From Aliarcobacter faecis (GTDB taxonomy: Bacteria > Campylobacterota > Campylobacteria > Campylobacterales > Arcobacteraceae), in the NCBI RefSeq assembly GCF_013201705.1, contig NZ_CP053837.1, forward strand, positions 1,612,001 through 1,676,000: a stretch of DNA of 64,000 nucleotides, read 5' to 3'. Position 1 is the first letter of the stretch, and every line of letters begins with the position of its first letter. The notes beneath the pieces were generated by a model. That model was not told the DNA's origin, did no database searches, and saw only the letters and a program-made list of their open reading frames with translations. Below are positions 8,606 to 16,998 of this stretch, one piece after another. Position numbers and translations under genes: made by a program.

Positions 8606-9370
8606 ATGAAACTAACAATTATTGGAAATGGAGTTATGGCTCAATCTTTAGCTATGGGCTTAGTAAAAAATTATGAAGTTGAAATGATAGGTAGAGATAT
8701 AAATAAATTAAAAGCTATAAAAGAGAAAATCCCTCAAATAGAGATAAAACAGTTAGATGATAAAGAGGATATAAATGGTAAAAATATTCTTTTTTGTGTA
8801 AAACCATTTGCTCTTGAAAGTGTCTCAGTTAGGCTTATAGGAACTGCAAATATTTTAATATCCATTTTAGCTGGAACTAGATTAGATTTTTTAAGAAAAC
8901 AGGTAAAAGCAAAAAATTATGTAAGAGCTATGCCAAATATTGCTGCTAGTGTATTGCAATCAATGACAACAATAACAGGTGATTTAGAGACAAAAGAGAT
9001 AGCTATGAAACTTTTTTCAACTATTGGTCAATGTGTTTGGGTTCACACAGAATATCAGTTAGATATCGCAACAGCAGTTGCTGGAAGTGGACCTGCATTT
9101 TTATCTCTAGTTGCTGAATCTTTAGCTGATGGTGCAGTTAAAGCTGGTCTTGATAGACATTTAAGTACTCAATTAGTACAAGGATTGTTTAGCGGAACAT
9201 CAGCACTTTTAAGACACTCTCATCCATCATTTATAAAAGATTCTGTTATGAGTCCAGGTGGTACAACTGCTGCTGGGTATGCTACACTTGAAGAGTGTGG
9301 AGTTAGAAATGCTATGATTAAAGCTGTTGATGAAGCTTATAAAAAAGCTTGTGAACTTGCAAAAAAATAG
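8606..9370 (+). CDS. proC: pyrroline-5-carboxylate reductase
   Basis: Last step of proline synthesis (P5C to proline, NAD(P)H-dependent). 254 aa from ATG 8606, where the Rossmann motif IIGNGVMAQSLA begins at once; the frame is open 32 codons further upstream, but that stretch has no family similarity and precedes the promoter-like TATAAT. The C-terminal domain has the family signature SVMSPGGTTAAGYATLEECGV. proB is at 44.6 kb, so the pathway is scattered. The 3' end overlaps the next, prepilin-like gene. Confidence 0.95.
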   Translation: MKLTIIGNGVMAQSLAMGLVKNYEVEMIGRDINKLKAIKEKIPQIEIKQLDDKEDINGKNILFCVKPFALESVSVRLIGTANILISILAGTRLDFLRKQVKAKNYVRAMPNIAASVLQSMTTITGDLETKEIAMKLFSTIGQCVWVHTEYQLDIATAVAGSGPAFLSLVAESLADGAVKAGLDRHLSTQLVQGLFSGTSALLRHSHPSFIKDSVMSPGGTTAAGYATLEECGVRNAMIKAVDEAYKKACELAKK

Positions 9371-9644
9371 TTTCACTTTAATAGAAACTCTAATTAGCCT
9401 TACTATTTTACTTATTGTCTTAGCTATTTTCAATCAAATTAGCAAAGACAATTTGGAAGAAGATAAAATTTTCAATCTTTTAAACAGTTTAGAAAATAGT
9501 TTTGAACTTAAAAACTACTCAAATTTACAAAAATCTTCTAAAAACATAAATATAATAAAAAATGAAAATATTATTGAGAGTATAAATATCAATGTTTATA
9601 CATATAAAGATGAAAATATCAAAATTTTTAAATATGAAAAATAG
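9330..9644 (+). CDS. prepilin-like protein 1
   Basis: About 100 aa with a type IV prepilin/pseudopilin N-terminus: NSFTLIETLISLTILLI, where cleavage would fall before Phe and Glu5 is present; the -1 residue is Ser rather than Gly. Starts ATG 9330 or GTG 9351 are possible; GTG gives a 7-residue leader typical of the class. The gene overlaps the proC end by about 40 nt (or 20). The rest is hydrophilic and Lys/Asn-rich, with no recognised domain. It is the first of three overlapping small genes, probably minor pilins or pseudopilins. Confidence 0.75.
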   Translation: MKLIKKLVNLQKNSFTLIETLISLTILLIVLAIFNQISKDNLEEDKIFNLLNSLENSFELKNYSNLQKSSKNINIIKNENIIESININVYTYKDENIKIFKYEK

Positions 9645-9975
9645 CTTTTCTATATTTGAATTAATCTTAACTTTAGTCATCTCTTCTATTATAATAATAT
9701 TTTCAAGTCAATATATAAAAGAGATTTTTTTAGAAAATCAAAATGTACAAACTATTGAAAAAGCAAAAATTGATTTAAGAAGTACAAAAATATTTATTGA
9801 AAAGAATATACAAAACATAGATAAAATAAGCTTTTCAAATGGTAATCTATATTTTGAAAATTCTAAATTATTAAATCAAATAAAAGATTTTAAAATAGTA
9901 AAAAATAGTAAAAATATTGAGATACATATAAATTATGATGATAAAATAGTACAAACTTGGGAATTTCTACTATGA
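9634..9975 (+). CDS. prepilin-like protein 2
   Basis: 113 aa from ATG 9634 (the frame is open upstream, but this start places the leader MKNS directly before the cleavable helix). The N-terminus FSIFELILTLVISS is a prepilin helix with Glu at position 5. It overlaps gene 1 by 11 nt and gene 3 by ATGA, so the three are translationally coupled. The C-terminal part is beta-like (NLYFENSKLL, IEIHINYDDK), as in minor pseudopilins. No secretion or pilus motor genes are in the window. Confidence 0.75.
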   Translation: MKNSFSIFELILTLVISSIIIIFSSQYIKEIFLENQNVQTIEKAKIDLRSTKIFIEKNIQNIDKISFSNGNLYFENSKLLNQIKDFKIVKNSKNIEIHINYDDKIVQTWEFLL

Positions 9976-10293
9976 AAAAGGCATATACCCTACTTCTTAC
10001 TATATTGCTCCTTACTATCTTTAGCTATGTTTCTCTTCAAATTTTACAAACAAAAGCCATAAAAAGTGAAAATATAAAAAATCAGTTTTTATATATACAA
10101 GCAAAAAATCATCTATCTTTTTTGGGAAGAGTATCTTAAAAGTATAGATTTAAAAGAGATTGACTCTTTAAAAATAGATGATGATTTTTTTGAAATAAAA
10201 GCAATAAAATCAAAGGATTTAAAACATATAAATTTATATGTAAAATCATTTGATTACAATGTGAGAGTTACAAAAATTATTTCTATTGAATAA
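9972..10293 (+). pseudogene. prepilin-like protein 3, frameshifted
   Basis: The start MKKAYTLLLTILLLTIFSYV is prepilin-like without Glu5. Reading stops at 10137-10139. Removing one T from the run of six at 10118-10123 joins it to a downstream frame that is open and coding-like (FWEEYLKSIDLKEID and onward) to a stop at 10291-10293, giving about 106 aa. So the gene is either broken by a one-base insertion, is phase-variable, or carries a sequencing error. It ends 2 nt before the convergent rdgB stop. Confidence 0.7.
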
Positions 10294-10295
10294 AT

Positions 10296-10895
10296 CTATA
10301 AAATAACATCCAAAACTTTTTTTGCTAATTTTAAAGCATTGTTTCTGTGAGAAAACTCTTGCTTTACTTCAAATTCAAGCTGTCCCAATGTCTTAGAAAA
10401 ACCTTTTGGAATAAAAAGTGGGTCATATCCAAAACCATTTTCTCCTAACTCTTTATTTAAAACTTCTCCATACATAAAGCCATGTACTGTATAAACCTCA
10501 TTTTTATAAACCATAGCTATACAAGCTGTATAAAAAGCAGCTGTTTTATCTACTCCTAATTTATTTAATTCATCTATTAATTTTAAATTATTCTCTTTAT
10601 CACTTGCTTTAAGTCCAGCATACCTAGCACTATAAACTCCTGGTGCATTATTTAGTATAGGTACACTAATACCAGAATCATCAGAGATTACTAAAACTTC
10701 ACCAAACCCAATTTTTTGAAGTTCATCATATATTGTTTGTGCTTTTTTTATAGCATTTCCTTTAAATGTATCTTTATCTTCTTCAATTTCAAGTTTTCCT
10801 AAAATTTCACTAAAGGCAAATACCTCATCATTTGGTAAAAGTTTTTTAAACTCTTTTATTTTACCTTGGTTATTTGATGCCAAAACTATCTTCAT
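10296..10895 (-). CDS. rdgB: non-canonical purine NTP pyrophosphatase (RdgB/HAM1)
   Basis: 199-aa house-cleaning enzyme hydrolysing dITP, ITP and XTP to monophosphates. Family motifs are visible: the N-terminal ASNNQGKIKEF, the SDDSGI acidic motif, GVYSARYAG, the GFGYDPLF motif and the C-terminal FSHRNNALK. Normal length. It is convergent with the pilin-like genes and divergent from the MFS gene. Confidence 0.96.
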   Translation of the reverse strand: MKIVLASNNQGKIKEFKKLLPNDEVFAFSEILGKLEIEEDKDTFKGNAIKKAQTIYDELQKIGFGEVLVISDDSGISVPILNNAPGVYSARYAGLKASDKENNLKLIDELNKLGVDKTAAFYTACIAMVYKNEVYTVHGFMYGEVLNKELGENGFGYDPLFIPKGFSKTLGQLEFEVKQEFSHRNNALKLAKKVLDVIL

Positions 10896-10970
10896 TATTA
10901 GCCTTTATATTAGTATTATCGATTTTTATATATAATCTGAACAAAAATTATAATATATTTAGGATTATGT

Positions 10971-12281
10971 ATGATTAAATCAGTTATGCCTTTGAGCTTT
11001 ATTATTGCTCTTAGGTTTTTTGGGCTTTTTATAGTTCTTCCAGTTATCTCAGTTTATGCACTAAGCCTTGAAGGTTCAAATGCAACTTTAGTTGGAATCG
11101 TTGTTGGTGGGTATGCCTTAACTCAAGTTATTTTCCAAGTTCCTTTTGGAATAATGAGTGATAAATTAGGAAGAAAAGGAACTATTATTATGGGTCTTTT
11201 TCTTTTTGCTATTGGTTCACTAATTTGTGCAATTGCAACAGATATTTACACTTTAATGCTAGGTCGTCTTTTACAAGGATCAGGAGCTATTGGTGCTGTT
11301 GTTACAGCTATGATTAGTGATATTGTAAAAGAACACGAAAGACCGAAAGCTATGGCATTAATGGGAATGTTTATAGGTCTTGCTTTTGCTATTGCTATGA
11401 TTTCAGGACCACTTATTGGTGGATTTATTGGAGTTCCTGTTCTATTTTATATAACTATGGCTTTAGCATTAATTTCTATCTATATTTTAGTAAAAAAAGT
11501 TCCAAATCCTCCAAAAATCACTCATACATATAATGAAAAATTAAACTTAAAAGATGTTTTAGGAAATGCAAATATAAATAGAATGCATATTACAAATTTT
11601 CTACAAAAAGCTTTAATGACTTTTGCATTTTTAGTAATTCCAATTCTTCTAACAAAAACTTATGGTTGGGAGAAAAAAGAGCTTTGGTATGTATATCTTC
11701 CTGCTATGATTTTTGGACTTTTATCTATGGCACCAGCAGCAATTATTGCAGAAAAGAAAGGTAAATTTAAAGAGATTCTAGCTTTAGGAATTCTATTTTT
11801 TATAATCTCTTATTTAGTAATTGGATTTAGTTCTAGTGCTTTAGTTTTTTCTATTGGAGTTGTTATATTTTTCATTGGATTTAATATGCACGAACCAATT
11901 ATGCAATCACTTACTTCAAAATTTGCAAAAGTTCACCAAAGAGGGAGTGTTTTAGGTGTATTTAACTCATTTGGTTATTTAGGAACATTTATAGGTGGAA
12001 TTTTAGGTGGTATTATGCTTGATAGTATTGATTTATCATCTTTTTCTATCATTATTGCAGTAATTTGTATTTTATGGTTAATATTAATAGTAACTATGCC
12101 AAACCCATCTAAAACAAAATCTATATATTTAGATTTAAATGAGTATAAATTAAATCAAATAGTTTTAAATGATACTTCAAAAATTGAAGAGTGGTATATT
12201 AATAACAGTGAGAATATTGTAGCTATTAAGTTTGATGAAAAAAATATTAGTGAAGATGAAATTAAATCTCTTTTAAGATAA
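10971..12281 (+). CDS. MFS transporter, YajR-like
   Basis: 436 aa, 12 predicted helices, with the MFS motif A SDKLGRKGTI after helix 2 and the antiporter-type helix 5 region (MISGPLIGGFIG). The last 50 residues form a soluble tail (YKLNQIVLNDTSKIEEWY and onward) resembling the C-terminal YAM domain of E. coli YajR. Probably a proton-driven drug or metabolite exporter; the substrate is not predictable. Followed 32 nt later by lapG. Confidence 0.85.
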   Translation: MIKSVMPLSFIIALRFFGLFIVLPVISVYALSLEGSNATLVGIVVGGYALTQVIFQVPFGIMSDKLGRKGTIIMGLFLFAIGSLICAIATDIYTLMLGRLLQGSGAIGAVVTAMISDIVKEHERPKAMALMGMFIGLAFAIAMISGPLIGGFIGVPVLFYITMALALISIYILVKKVPNPPKITHTYNEKLNLKDVLGNANINRMHITNFLQKALMTFAFLVIPILLTKTYGWEKKELWYVYLPAMIFGLLSMAPAAIIAEKKGKFKEILALGILFFIISYLVIGFSSSALVFSIGVVIFFIGFNMHEPIMQSLTSKFAKVHQRGSVLGVFNSFGYLGTFIGGILGGIMLDSIDLSSFSIIIAVICILWLILIVTMPNPSKTKSIYLDLNEYKLNQIVLNDTSKIEEWYINNSENIVAIKFDEKNISEDEIKSLLR

Positions 12282-12313
12282 GAAATGCCAAAAAATATAA
12301 AAAAGGATAAGAA

Positions 12314-12955
12314 GTGAAAAAGTTTTTTCTAGTTAAATTTACTCTTTTTTTACTTTTATCCCTAAATACAAATGCTCAAAAAAGCTTTCATATAAGTAGT
12401 TCTGATTTAGTAAAAATTGAGCAAAAATATGGAACAGCAGGCAGACAAAAAGTTGAAGATTGGGATTCTATGATTGAATCTGCAAAAAATCAATCTATAT
12501 TAAACCAACTTCAAATGGTAAATGATTTTTTTAATAAAATTCCATATAAAACAGATTTAGCTCACTGGAAAAAGAAAGATTATTGGGCAACTCCTATTGA
12601 ATTTATGGGAACAAATGGTGGAGATTGTGAAGATTATGCAATTGCAAAATATTTTTCACTAATAAAATTAGGAGTTCCAGATAGCAAACTTAGAATTACT
12701 TATGTATCTTACTCAAAAGCAAATAGTAAATATGATCAAGCTCATATGGTATTATCATATTACCATAAAGCTGGTGGAGAACCAGTAATTTTGGATAATA
12801 TTAATAAATCTCTACAACCAGCATCAAAAAGAACAGATTTAACACCAGTTTATAGTTTTAATGCAAGTGGTCTATGGCAAGCACAAACAAAAGGTGAAAC
12901 AAGAGCTGGAGACAACAATCTTAAATCTTGGAAAGATTTAATGAACCGATTTTAA
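12314..12955 (+). CDS. lapG: LapG-type periplasmic cysteine protease
   Basis: 213 aa with signal peptide, then a bacterial transglutaminase-like cysteine protease domain. The triad is visible as Cys105 in GGDCEDYA, His144 in QAHMVL and Asp161 in VILDNI. In Pseudomonas, LapG cuts the N-terminus of a giant surface adhesin when c-di-GMP is low. The start is GTG at 12314 with AAGGAT upstream. It is 13 nt before its partner lapD. The adhesin itself is not in the window. Confidence 0.92.
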   Translation: MKKFFLVKFTLFLLLSLNTNAQKSFHISSSDLVKIEQKYGTAGRQKVEDWDSMIESAKNQSILNQLQMVNDFFNKIPYKTDLAHWKKKDYWATPIEFMGTNGGDCEDYAIAKYFSLIKLGVPDSKLRITYVSYSKANSKYDQAHMVLSYYHKAGGEPVILDNINKSLQPASKRTDLTPVYSFNASGLWQAQTKGETRAGDNNLKSWKDLMNRF

Positions 12956-12968
12956 TTAGGAGAAAAAA

Positions 12969-15185
12969 ATGTCTTTATCAAAACAACTTTATCTAATAAT
13001 ATCATTGATATTTTTTATGATTTTTACAGGTAATTTTATAATTAGTGTAAAAAATACAAAAGAGTATTTAGAGACTGAATCAATTTCAAAAGCTCAAGAT
13101 ACAGCAACAACATTGGGGTTTAATCTAAAAACTTTAATTAGCAATAAAAATAATCCAGAAATAGAAACAACAATAAATGCTGTTTCAAATAGTGGTTTTT
13201 ATAAAGAAATTAGACTTGAAGATGCTCTTTTTACAATAAAAGAGAGCGATTTAGTAAAAGCTTCAAAGGATTTAGAAACTTCTATTTGGGAAGTATCAAA
13301 TATCGAAATTGACCCAAAAATAGGAATTTTAGAAACTTTAACTCAAAGTGATGATTTTATGCAAGAGTTAATTACTCTAAATGGTGCAACTCCAAATGAT
13401 GATAATAAAAATATAACTCCTAGTGAAGATATTTATACTTTTATTCCTAATTCCAAAAGTAGTGGGAAAATATCTTTAGAAGTTAAATTTACAGCTACAA
13501 ATCAAGAGGGTAAAGTAATAAATACAAGTGCTGTTTTAAATTTAGATAAAATTTTAGTTCAAGTAAATAGAGATATAAAATTTGACTCTGTTCCACAATG
13601 GTTTATAAATCTAATTCCTATTGATTTAAGTGAGCAATATACTGAGATAAGTGATGGTTGGAGAACAAGTGCAGTTTTATTTGTAAGTGCAAATCCTGGT
13701 GAAGCTTATAATAAACTATATAGTCAAGTAAAAAGTTCAATTTTTTACTCAATTATCGCTTTTGTAATCTCTATTTTAATTCTATACTTTTTTGTTCAAT
13801 ATCTTTTAAAGCCACTTAAAAGTCTTGAAAACTCTGCAAAAGCAATAGCTCAAGGTAATTTTACAAAAATAGATAAAAAATCAAATACAACAGAGATAAT
13901 TGCTTTATCAAATGCTTTCAATGATATGTCAACTAAAATAAAAGCAACTATAGATAGATTAAATACAAATATAGAAAATATGTCTAAAAAACTATCAAGT
14001 GATGAATTAACAACTTTAGCTATAAGACAAACTTTTGAAACAGATATGAAACAACTTTTTATTGATAAATCAAAAGGTTATATTTTAAGTATAAAAATAG
14101 CTAATTTAGGAGATTTTGCAAAATCTCACACTTCAAATGAAGTAAATAATTTCATAAAAGAGTTTGCAAATATTTTAGAGAGTACGAAATTAGAGGATAA
14201 TAAAAAAACTTTTGCTTATAGATTTTTTGGTTCAGAGTTTGCAATTATTGCAAAAGATTTTACAAATGAAGATATTAAAAAATTTGCAAAAATATTGAAA
14301 GATAAATTTGAGAAATTGGGAGAGAAATTTGCTAAAAAAGATGTTGCACATATTGGAGCGGCTATTTTTAACCCATTTAGTACAACAGCTCAAATTTTAC
14401 AAAGTGCAAATCAAGCTTATGAAAAAGCTACCATTATTGGACAAAATGAGATTTTTATAAGTGAAGAAAATGAACTTGTAAAAGATATGGAAAGCTGGAG
14501 AGAGTTTGTAAATGACACAATTGAAAATTCAAATTTCACAGTAAAATATATAGGAAATTTCACAAAATGTGATAAAGATGAAATAATAATGCAAGAAGCA
14601 TTTACATCAATAAAAGATAAAGATAATAACGATATTCCAATAGGGACATTTGTATCTATTGCTGAGAAATATGAAAAAGTTGTTGATTTTGACAAAAAAG
14701 TTATTGAAAAAGTAATAGATTATATTCTAATCAACGATACACAATATGATATTGCAATAAACTTATCTTTGGAATCTATTAATAATACAGCATTTATAGC
14801 TTGGATTAAACAAAAACTAATAGAAAATAAAAATATTGTTTCAAAACTTGTTTTCTCTGTTACTGCTTATGCTGTTGCAAAAGATATCGAAAAATTTAAA
14901 TTCTTCGCAGAAGAGATTCAATCTTTAGGAGCAAAAGTTATTATAAAAAGATATGAGATAAAATTTATCTCATTAAATGATATAAAAGAGTTAAATTTAG
15001 ACTACTTAAGATTAGCAAGAGAGTACACAAATGATGTTTGTATTGATATTTCTAAACAAAGTTTTATTGAATCTATTGCTGAAATTTCAAATCTTCTAAA
15101 TATTAAAGTTCTAGCAGAAAATGTACAAAAAGATGAAGATTTTAAATATATTAAAAACTTAAATCTTTTTGCTGCAAGCAGGTAA
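12969..15185 (+). CDS. lapD: LapD-type c-di-GMP receptor (degenerate GGDEF-EAL)
   Basis: 738-aa inner membrane protein: TM1 (about 7-27), periplasmic LapD/MoxY domain with the LapG-binding-like PQWFINLIPI and DGWRTSAVLFVSANPG, TM2 (about 258-278), HAMP, then a GGDEF domain whose active motif reads FFGSEF (about 420) and an EAL domain whose motif reads QEAFTSI (about 542). Both catalytic motifs are altered, so this is a c-di-GMP sensor, not an enzyme. When bound to c-di-GMP it would sequester LapG outside the inner membrane and keep the adhesin on the cell surface. Confidence 0.92.
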   Translation: MSLSKQLYLIISLIFFMIFTGNFIISVKNTKEYLETESISKAQDTATTLGFNLKTLISNKNNPEIETTINAVSNSGFYKEIRLEDALFTIKESDLVKASKDLETSIWEVSNIEIDPKIGILETLTQSDDFMQELITLNGATPNDDNKNITPSEDIYTFIPNSKSSGKISLEVKFTATNQEGKVINTSAVLNLDKILVQVNRDIKFDSVPQWFINLIPIDLSEQYTEISDGWRTSAVLFVSANPGEAYNKLYSQVKSSIFYSIIAFVISILILYFFVQYLLKPLKSLENSAKAIAQGNFTKIDKKSNTTEIIALSNAFNDMSTKIKATIDRLNTNIENMSKKLSSDELTTLAIRQTFETDMKQLFIDKSKGYILSIKIANLGDFAKSHTSNEVNNFIKEFANILESTKLEDNKKTFAYRFFGSEFAIIAKDFTNEDIKKFAKILKDKFEKLGEKFAKKDVAHIGAAIFNPFSTTAQILQSANQAYEKATIIGQNEIFISEENELVKDMESWREFVNDTIENSNFTVKYIGNFTKCDKDEIIMQEAFTSIKDKDNNDIPIGTFVSIAEKYEKVVDFDKKVIEKVIDYILINDTQYDIAINLSLESINNTAFIAWIKQKLIENKNIVSKLVFSVTAYAVAKDIEKFKFFAEEIQSLGAKVIIKRYEIKFISLNDIKELNLDYLRLAREYTNDVCIDISKQSFIESIAEISNLLNIKVLAENVQKDEDFKYIKNLNLFAASR

Positions 15186-15208
15186 ATCAAGTCTTTTGAC
15201 TTGATTTA
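15183..15208 (+). other. hairpin between lapD and ydcF-like gene
   Basis: A perfect 11-bp stem (TAAATCAAGTC with GACTTGATTTA) with loop TTTT contains the lapD stop codon and ends 7 nt before the next start codon. There is no U-run after it on the plus strand. It could hide the ribosome binding region of the next gene or act as a processing site. Confidence 0.55.
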
Positions 15209-15215
15209 AAATATA

Positions 15216-15971
15216 ATGTTTATTTTAAAAAAAATCATCTCAGCATTTTTACTACCAATTCCAATTGGAATCTTTATACTTATTTTAGCTTCTATTTTTT
15301 TATTAAGAAACTCCTATAAAAAAGCAAAGATATTCCTCTTTATAGCTATTTTATGGTTTCTTCTAATATCTAATCAAACTATTTCAAATGCTATTTTATC
15401 TCCACTTGAAAATACTTATCCTGCACTAATAAATACTCCAAAAGTAAACTATATCTTAGTTTTGGGAAATGCTCATAAAAGTGATAAAAATTTAAGTATA
15501 AGTTCTCAAGTAAAATCAACTGCTATAAATAGGCTTGTTGAGGGAATTAGACACTATAAAAATCTAGAAAATAGTGGACAAAAAAGTAAATTAATAGTTT
15601 CTGGATATAGTTTTGATGATATAAATTCTCATGCAAAAATGCAAAAAATATTAGCTATAAGTTTAGGTGTAAATGAAAATGATATTATTACTCTTGATAC
15701 TCCAAAAGATACAGTTGAAGAAGCTATTGAGACAAAAAAAATAGTAAATGATGAGAAAATAATTTTAGTTACAAGTGCTAGTCATATGAAAAGAGCAGTA
15801 AAACTATTTGAACAAAAAGGCTTAAATATTATTCCAAGTCCAACAGAACATAAAGCATATAGAGATACTTATCCTAGTTCATATTTCAACTCAAATAATA
15901 TAAAAAAAGTCGAATTAGCTTTTCACGAATATTTAGGAATAATCTATTCTAAAATAAAAGGTGAATTTTAA
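15216..15971 (+). CDS. YdcF/ElyC-family (DUF218) membrane protein
   Basis: 251 aa. Two N-terminal helices (about 5-28 and 36-55) precede a DUF218 domain with the family features YILVLGNA, IVSGYSFDD, TPKDTVEEA and LVTSASHMKRAV. Family members (ElyC, SanA) affect envelope integrity and polysaccharide synthesis; the biochemical role is unclear. It is the last gene of the lap run, convergent with the metallo-hydrolase gene. Confidence 0.85.
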   Translation: MFILKKIISAFLLPIPIGIFILILASIFLLRNSYKKAKIFLFIAILWFLLISNQTISNAILSPLENTYPALINTPKVNYILVLGNAHKSDKNLSISSQVKSTAINRLVEGIRHYKNLENSGQKSKLIVSGYSFDDINSHAKMQKILAISLGVNENDIITLDTPKDTVEEAIETKKIVNDEKIILVTSASHMKRAVKLFEQKGLNIIPSPTEHKAYRDTYPSSYFNSNNIKKVELAFHEYLGIIYSKIKGEF

Positions 15972-15978
15972 TTCACCT
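15959..15978. terminator. hairpin between convergent genes
   Basis: AGGTGAAT-TTTA-ATTCACCT spans the ydcF-like stop codon. On the minus strand it is followed by CTTTTATTTT, and on the plus strand by CTATTAAAAAAA, so it best serves the minus-strand metallo-hydrolase gene. Confidence 0.55.
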
Positions 15979-15992
15979 CTATTAAAAAAAGA

Positions 15993-16910
15993 TTAATCCT
16001 CATCATAAAACTCTAACTCTCTAAAAGCATCAAAAACATTCCTACTATTTAGCTCTTCAAACATAGCAATATCTTTAAAATCATCCATTGTTACAATTTT
16101 TGTAATATCATCAGCCATAGTCCCTGCTTCGATAGCCTCTAAAATCCTTGTTTTTAAAAGTGAGAAATAGTTTTTAGTATGGTCCAATGCTGTTTTTGTA
16201 GTATTTGTTCCATGCCCTGCAACTAAAGTATTCCAATCATAACTCTCTATTTTTTCAAGAGCCTTTAAAGTTCCAATTATTGAACCATCTCTATTTGATG
16301 TAATTCGCCCATTCATTACAATATCACCCGTAAACATAACTTTTTCATTTGGTAGATATACTATTAAATCATCACTTGTATGAGCTTTTTCTTTCATTGC
16401 AATAATCTTTAAATCTTTATTTCCAACTTGTATATTTGTCTCATCAACTACAATTTCATCAGCTTTAATAATCTTTGTATTTTCCATATCTTTACTATCT
16501 AAAATCTCAAAAATTCTTGGTTTTGACTCAGCAGTATAATTCTCATTTATAGATTTTGGAGCATAAATTTTTGAATTAAATTTATCTTTATAAAAGCTAT
16601 TCCCCATCCAATGGTCATCGTGTTCATGAGTAACAATAATTGTACTAACTTTTAAATCTTCAATTTTTTTCATAGCTTCATAGGTTTGTTTGGCAAAGTT
16701 ATAGCTAGTTCCACTATCTATTAAAATATAACTATCTTTTGCATTTATATAACAAGAGTTTGCCATGAAACCACCATTATCTTTTGATGGAACTTCAGTT
16801 TTTCCAAAAAAACACCAAATATCTTCACTTACTTTTTGCGGTTTTAAGTTATAATCAAATCCAAAAGCATAGATAGCTAAAAGAAATGAGAGGGAAATCT
16901 TTTTAAACAT
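15993..16910 (-). CDS. exported metallo-beta-lactamase-fold hydrolase
   Basis: 305 aa with an N-terminal signal sequence. The metal motif THEHDDHWMGN (HxHxDH) and later GDIVMNGRI and AGHGTNT (His) complete the dinuclear zinc site. The substrate cannot be told; the family includes lactamases, thiolesterases, sulfur dioxygenases and SoxH-like proteins. It is transcribed alone, divergent from the HD-GYP-like gene. An exported rhodanese lies 1.1 kb away, which makes a sulfur-related role possible but unproven. Confidence 0.85.
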   Translation of the reverse strand: MFKKISLSFLLAIYAFGFDYNLKPQKVSEDIWCFFGKTEVPSKDNGGFMANSCYINAKDSYILIDSGTSYNFAKQTYEAMKKIEDLKVSTIIVTHEHDDHWMGNSFYKDKFNSKIYAPKSINENYTAESKPRIFEILDSKDMENTKIIKADEIVVDETNIQVGNKDLKIIAMKEKAHTSDDLIVYLPNEKVMFTGDIVMNGRITSNRDGSIIGTLKALEKIESYDWNTLVAGHGTNTTKTALDHTKNYFSLLKTRILEAIEAGTMADDITKIVTMDDFKDIAMFEELNSRNVFDAFRELEFYDED

Positions 16911-16998
16911 TTTAGGTTCTCCTATTTTTATATTATAATTTTAGATTATATATTAATATCGCTTTTATATAATTAATTTTAAGAAAATAAGGAAATTT

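Noticed and set aside
10118-10123. Programmed -1 frameshifting at the TTTTTTG slippery site in the third prepilin-like gene
   Set aside because: The downstream coding frame is reached by +1 (or -2), not -1, and no stimulatory stem-loop is evident. Mutation, slippage or sequencing error is simpler.
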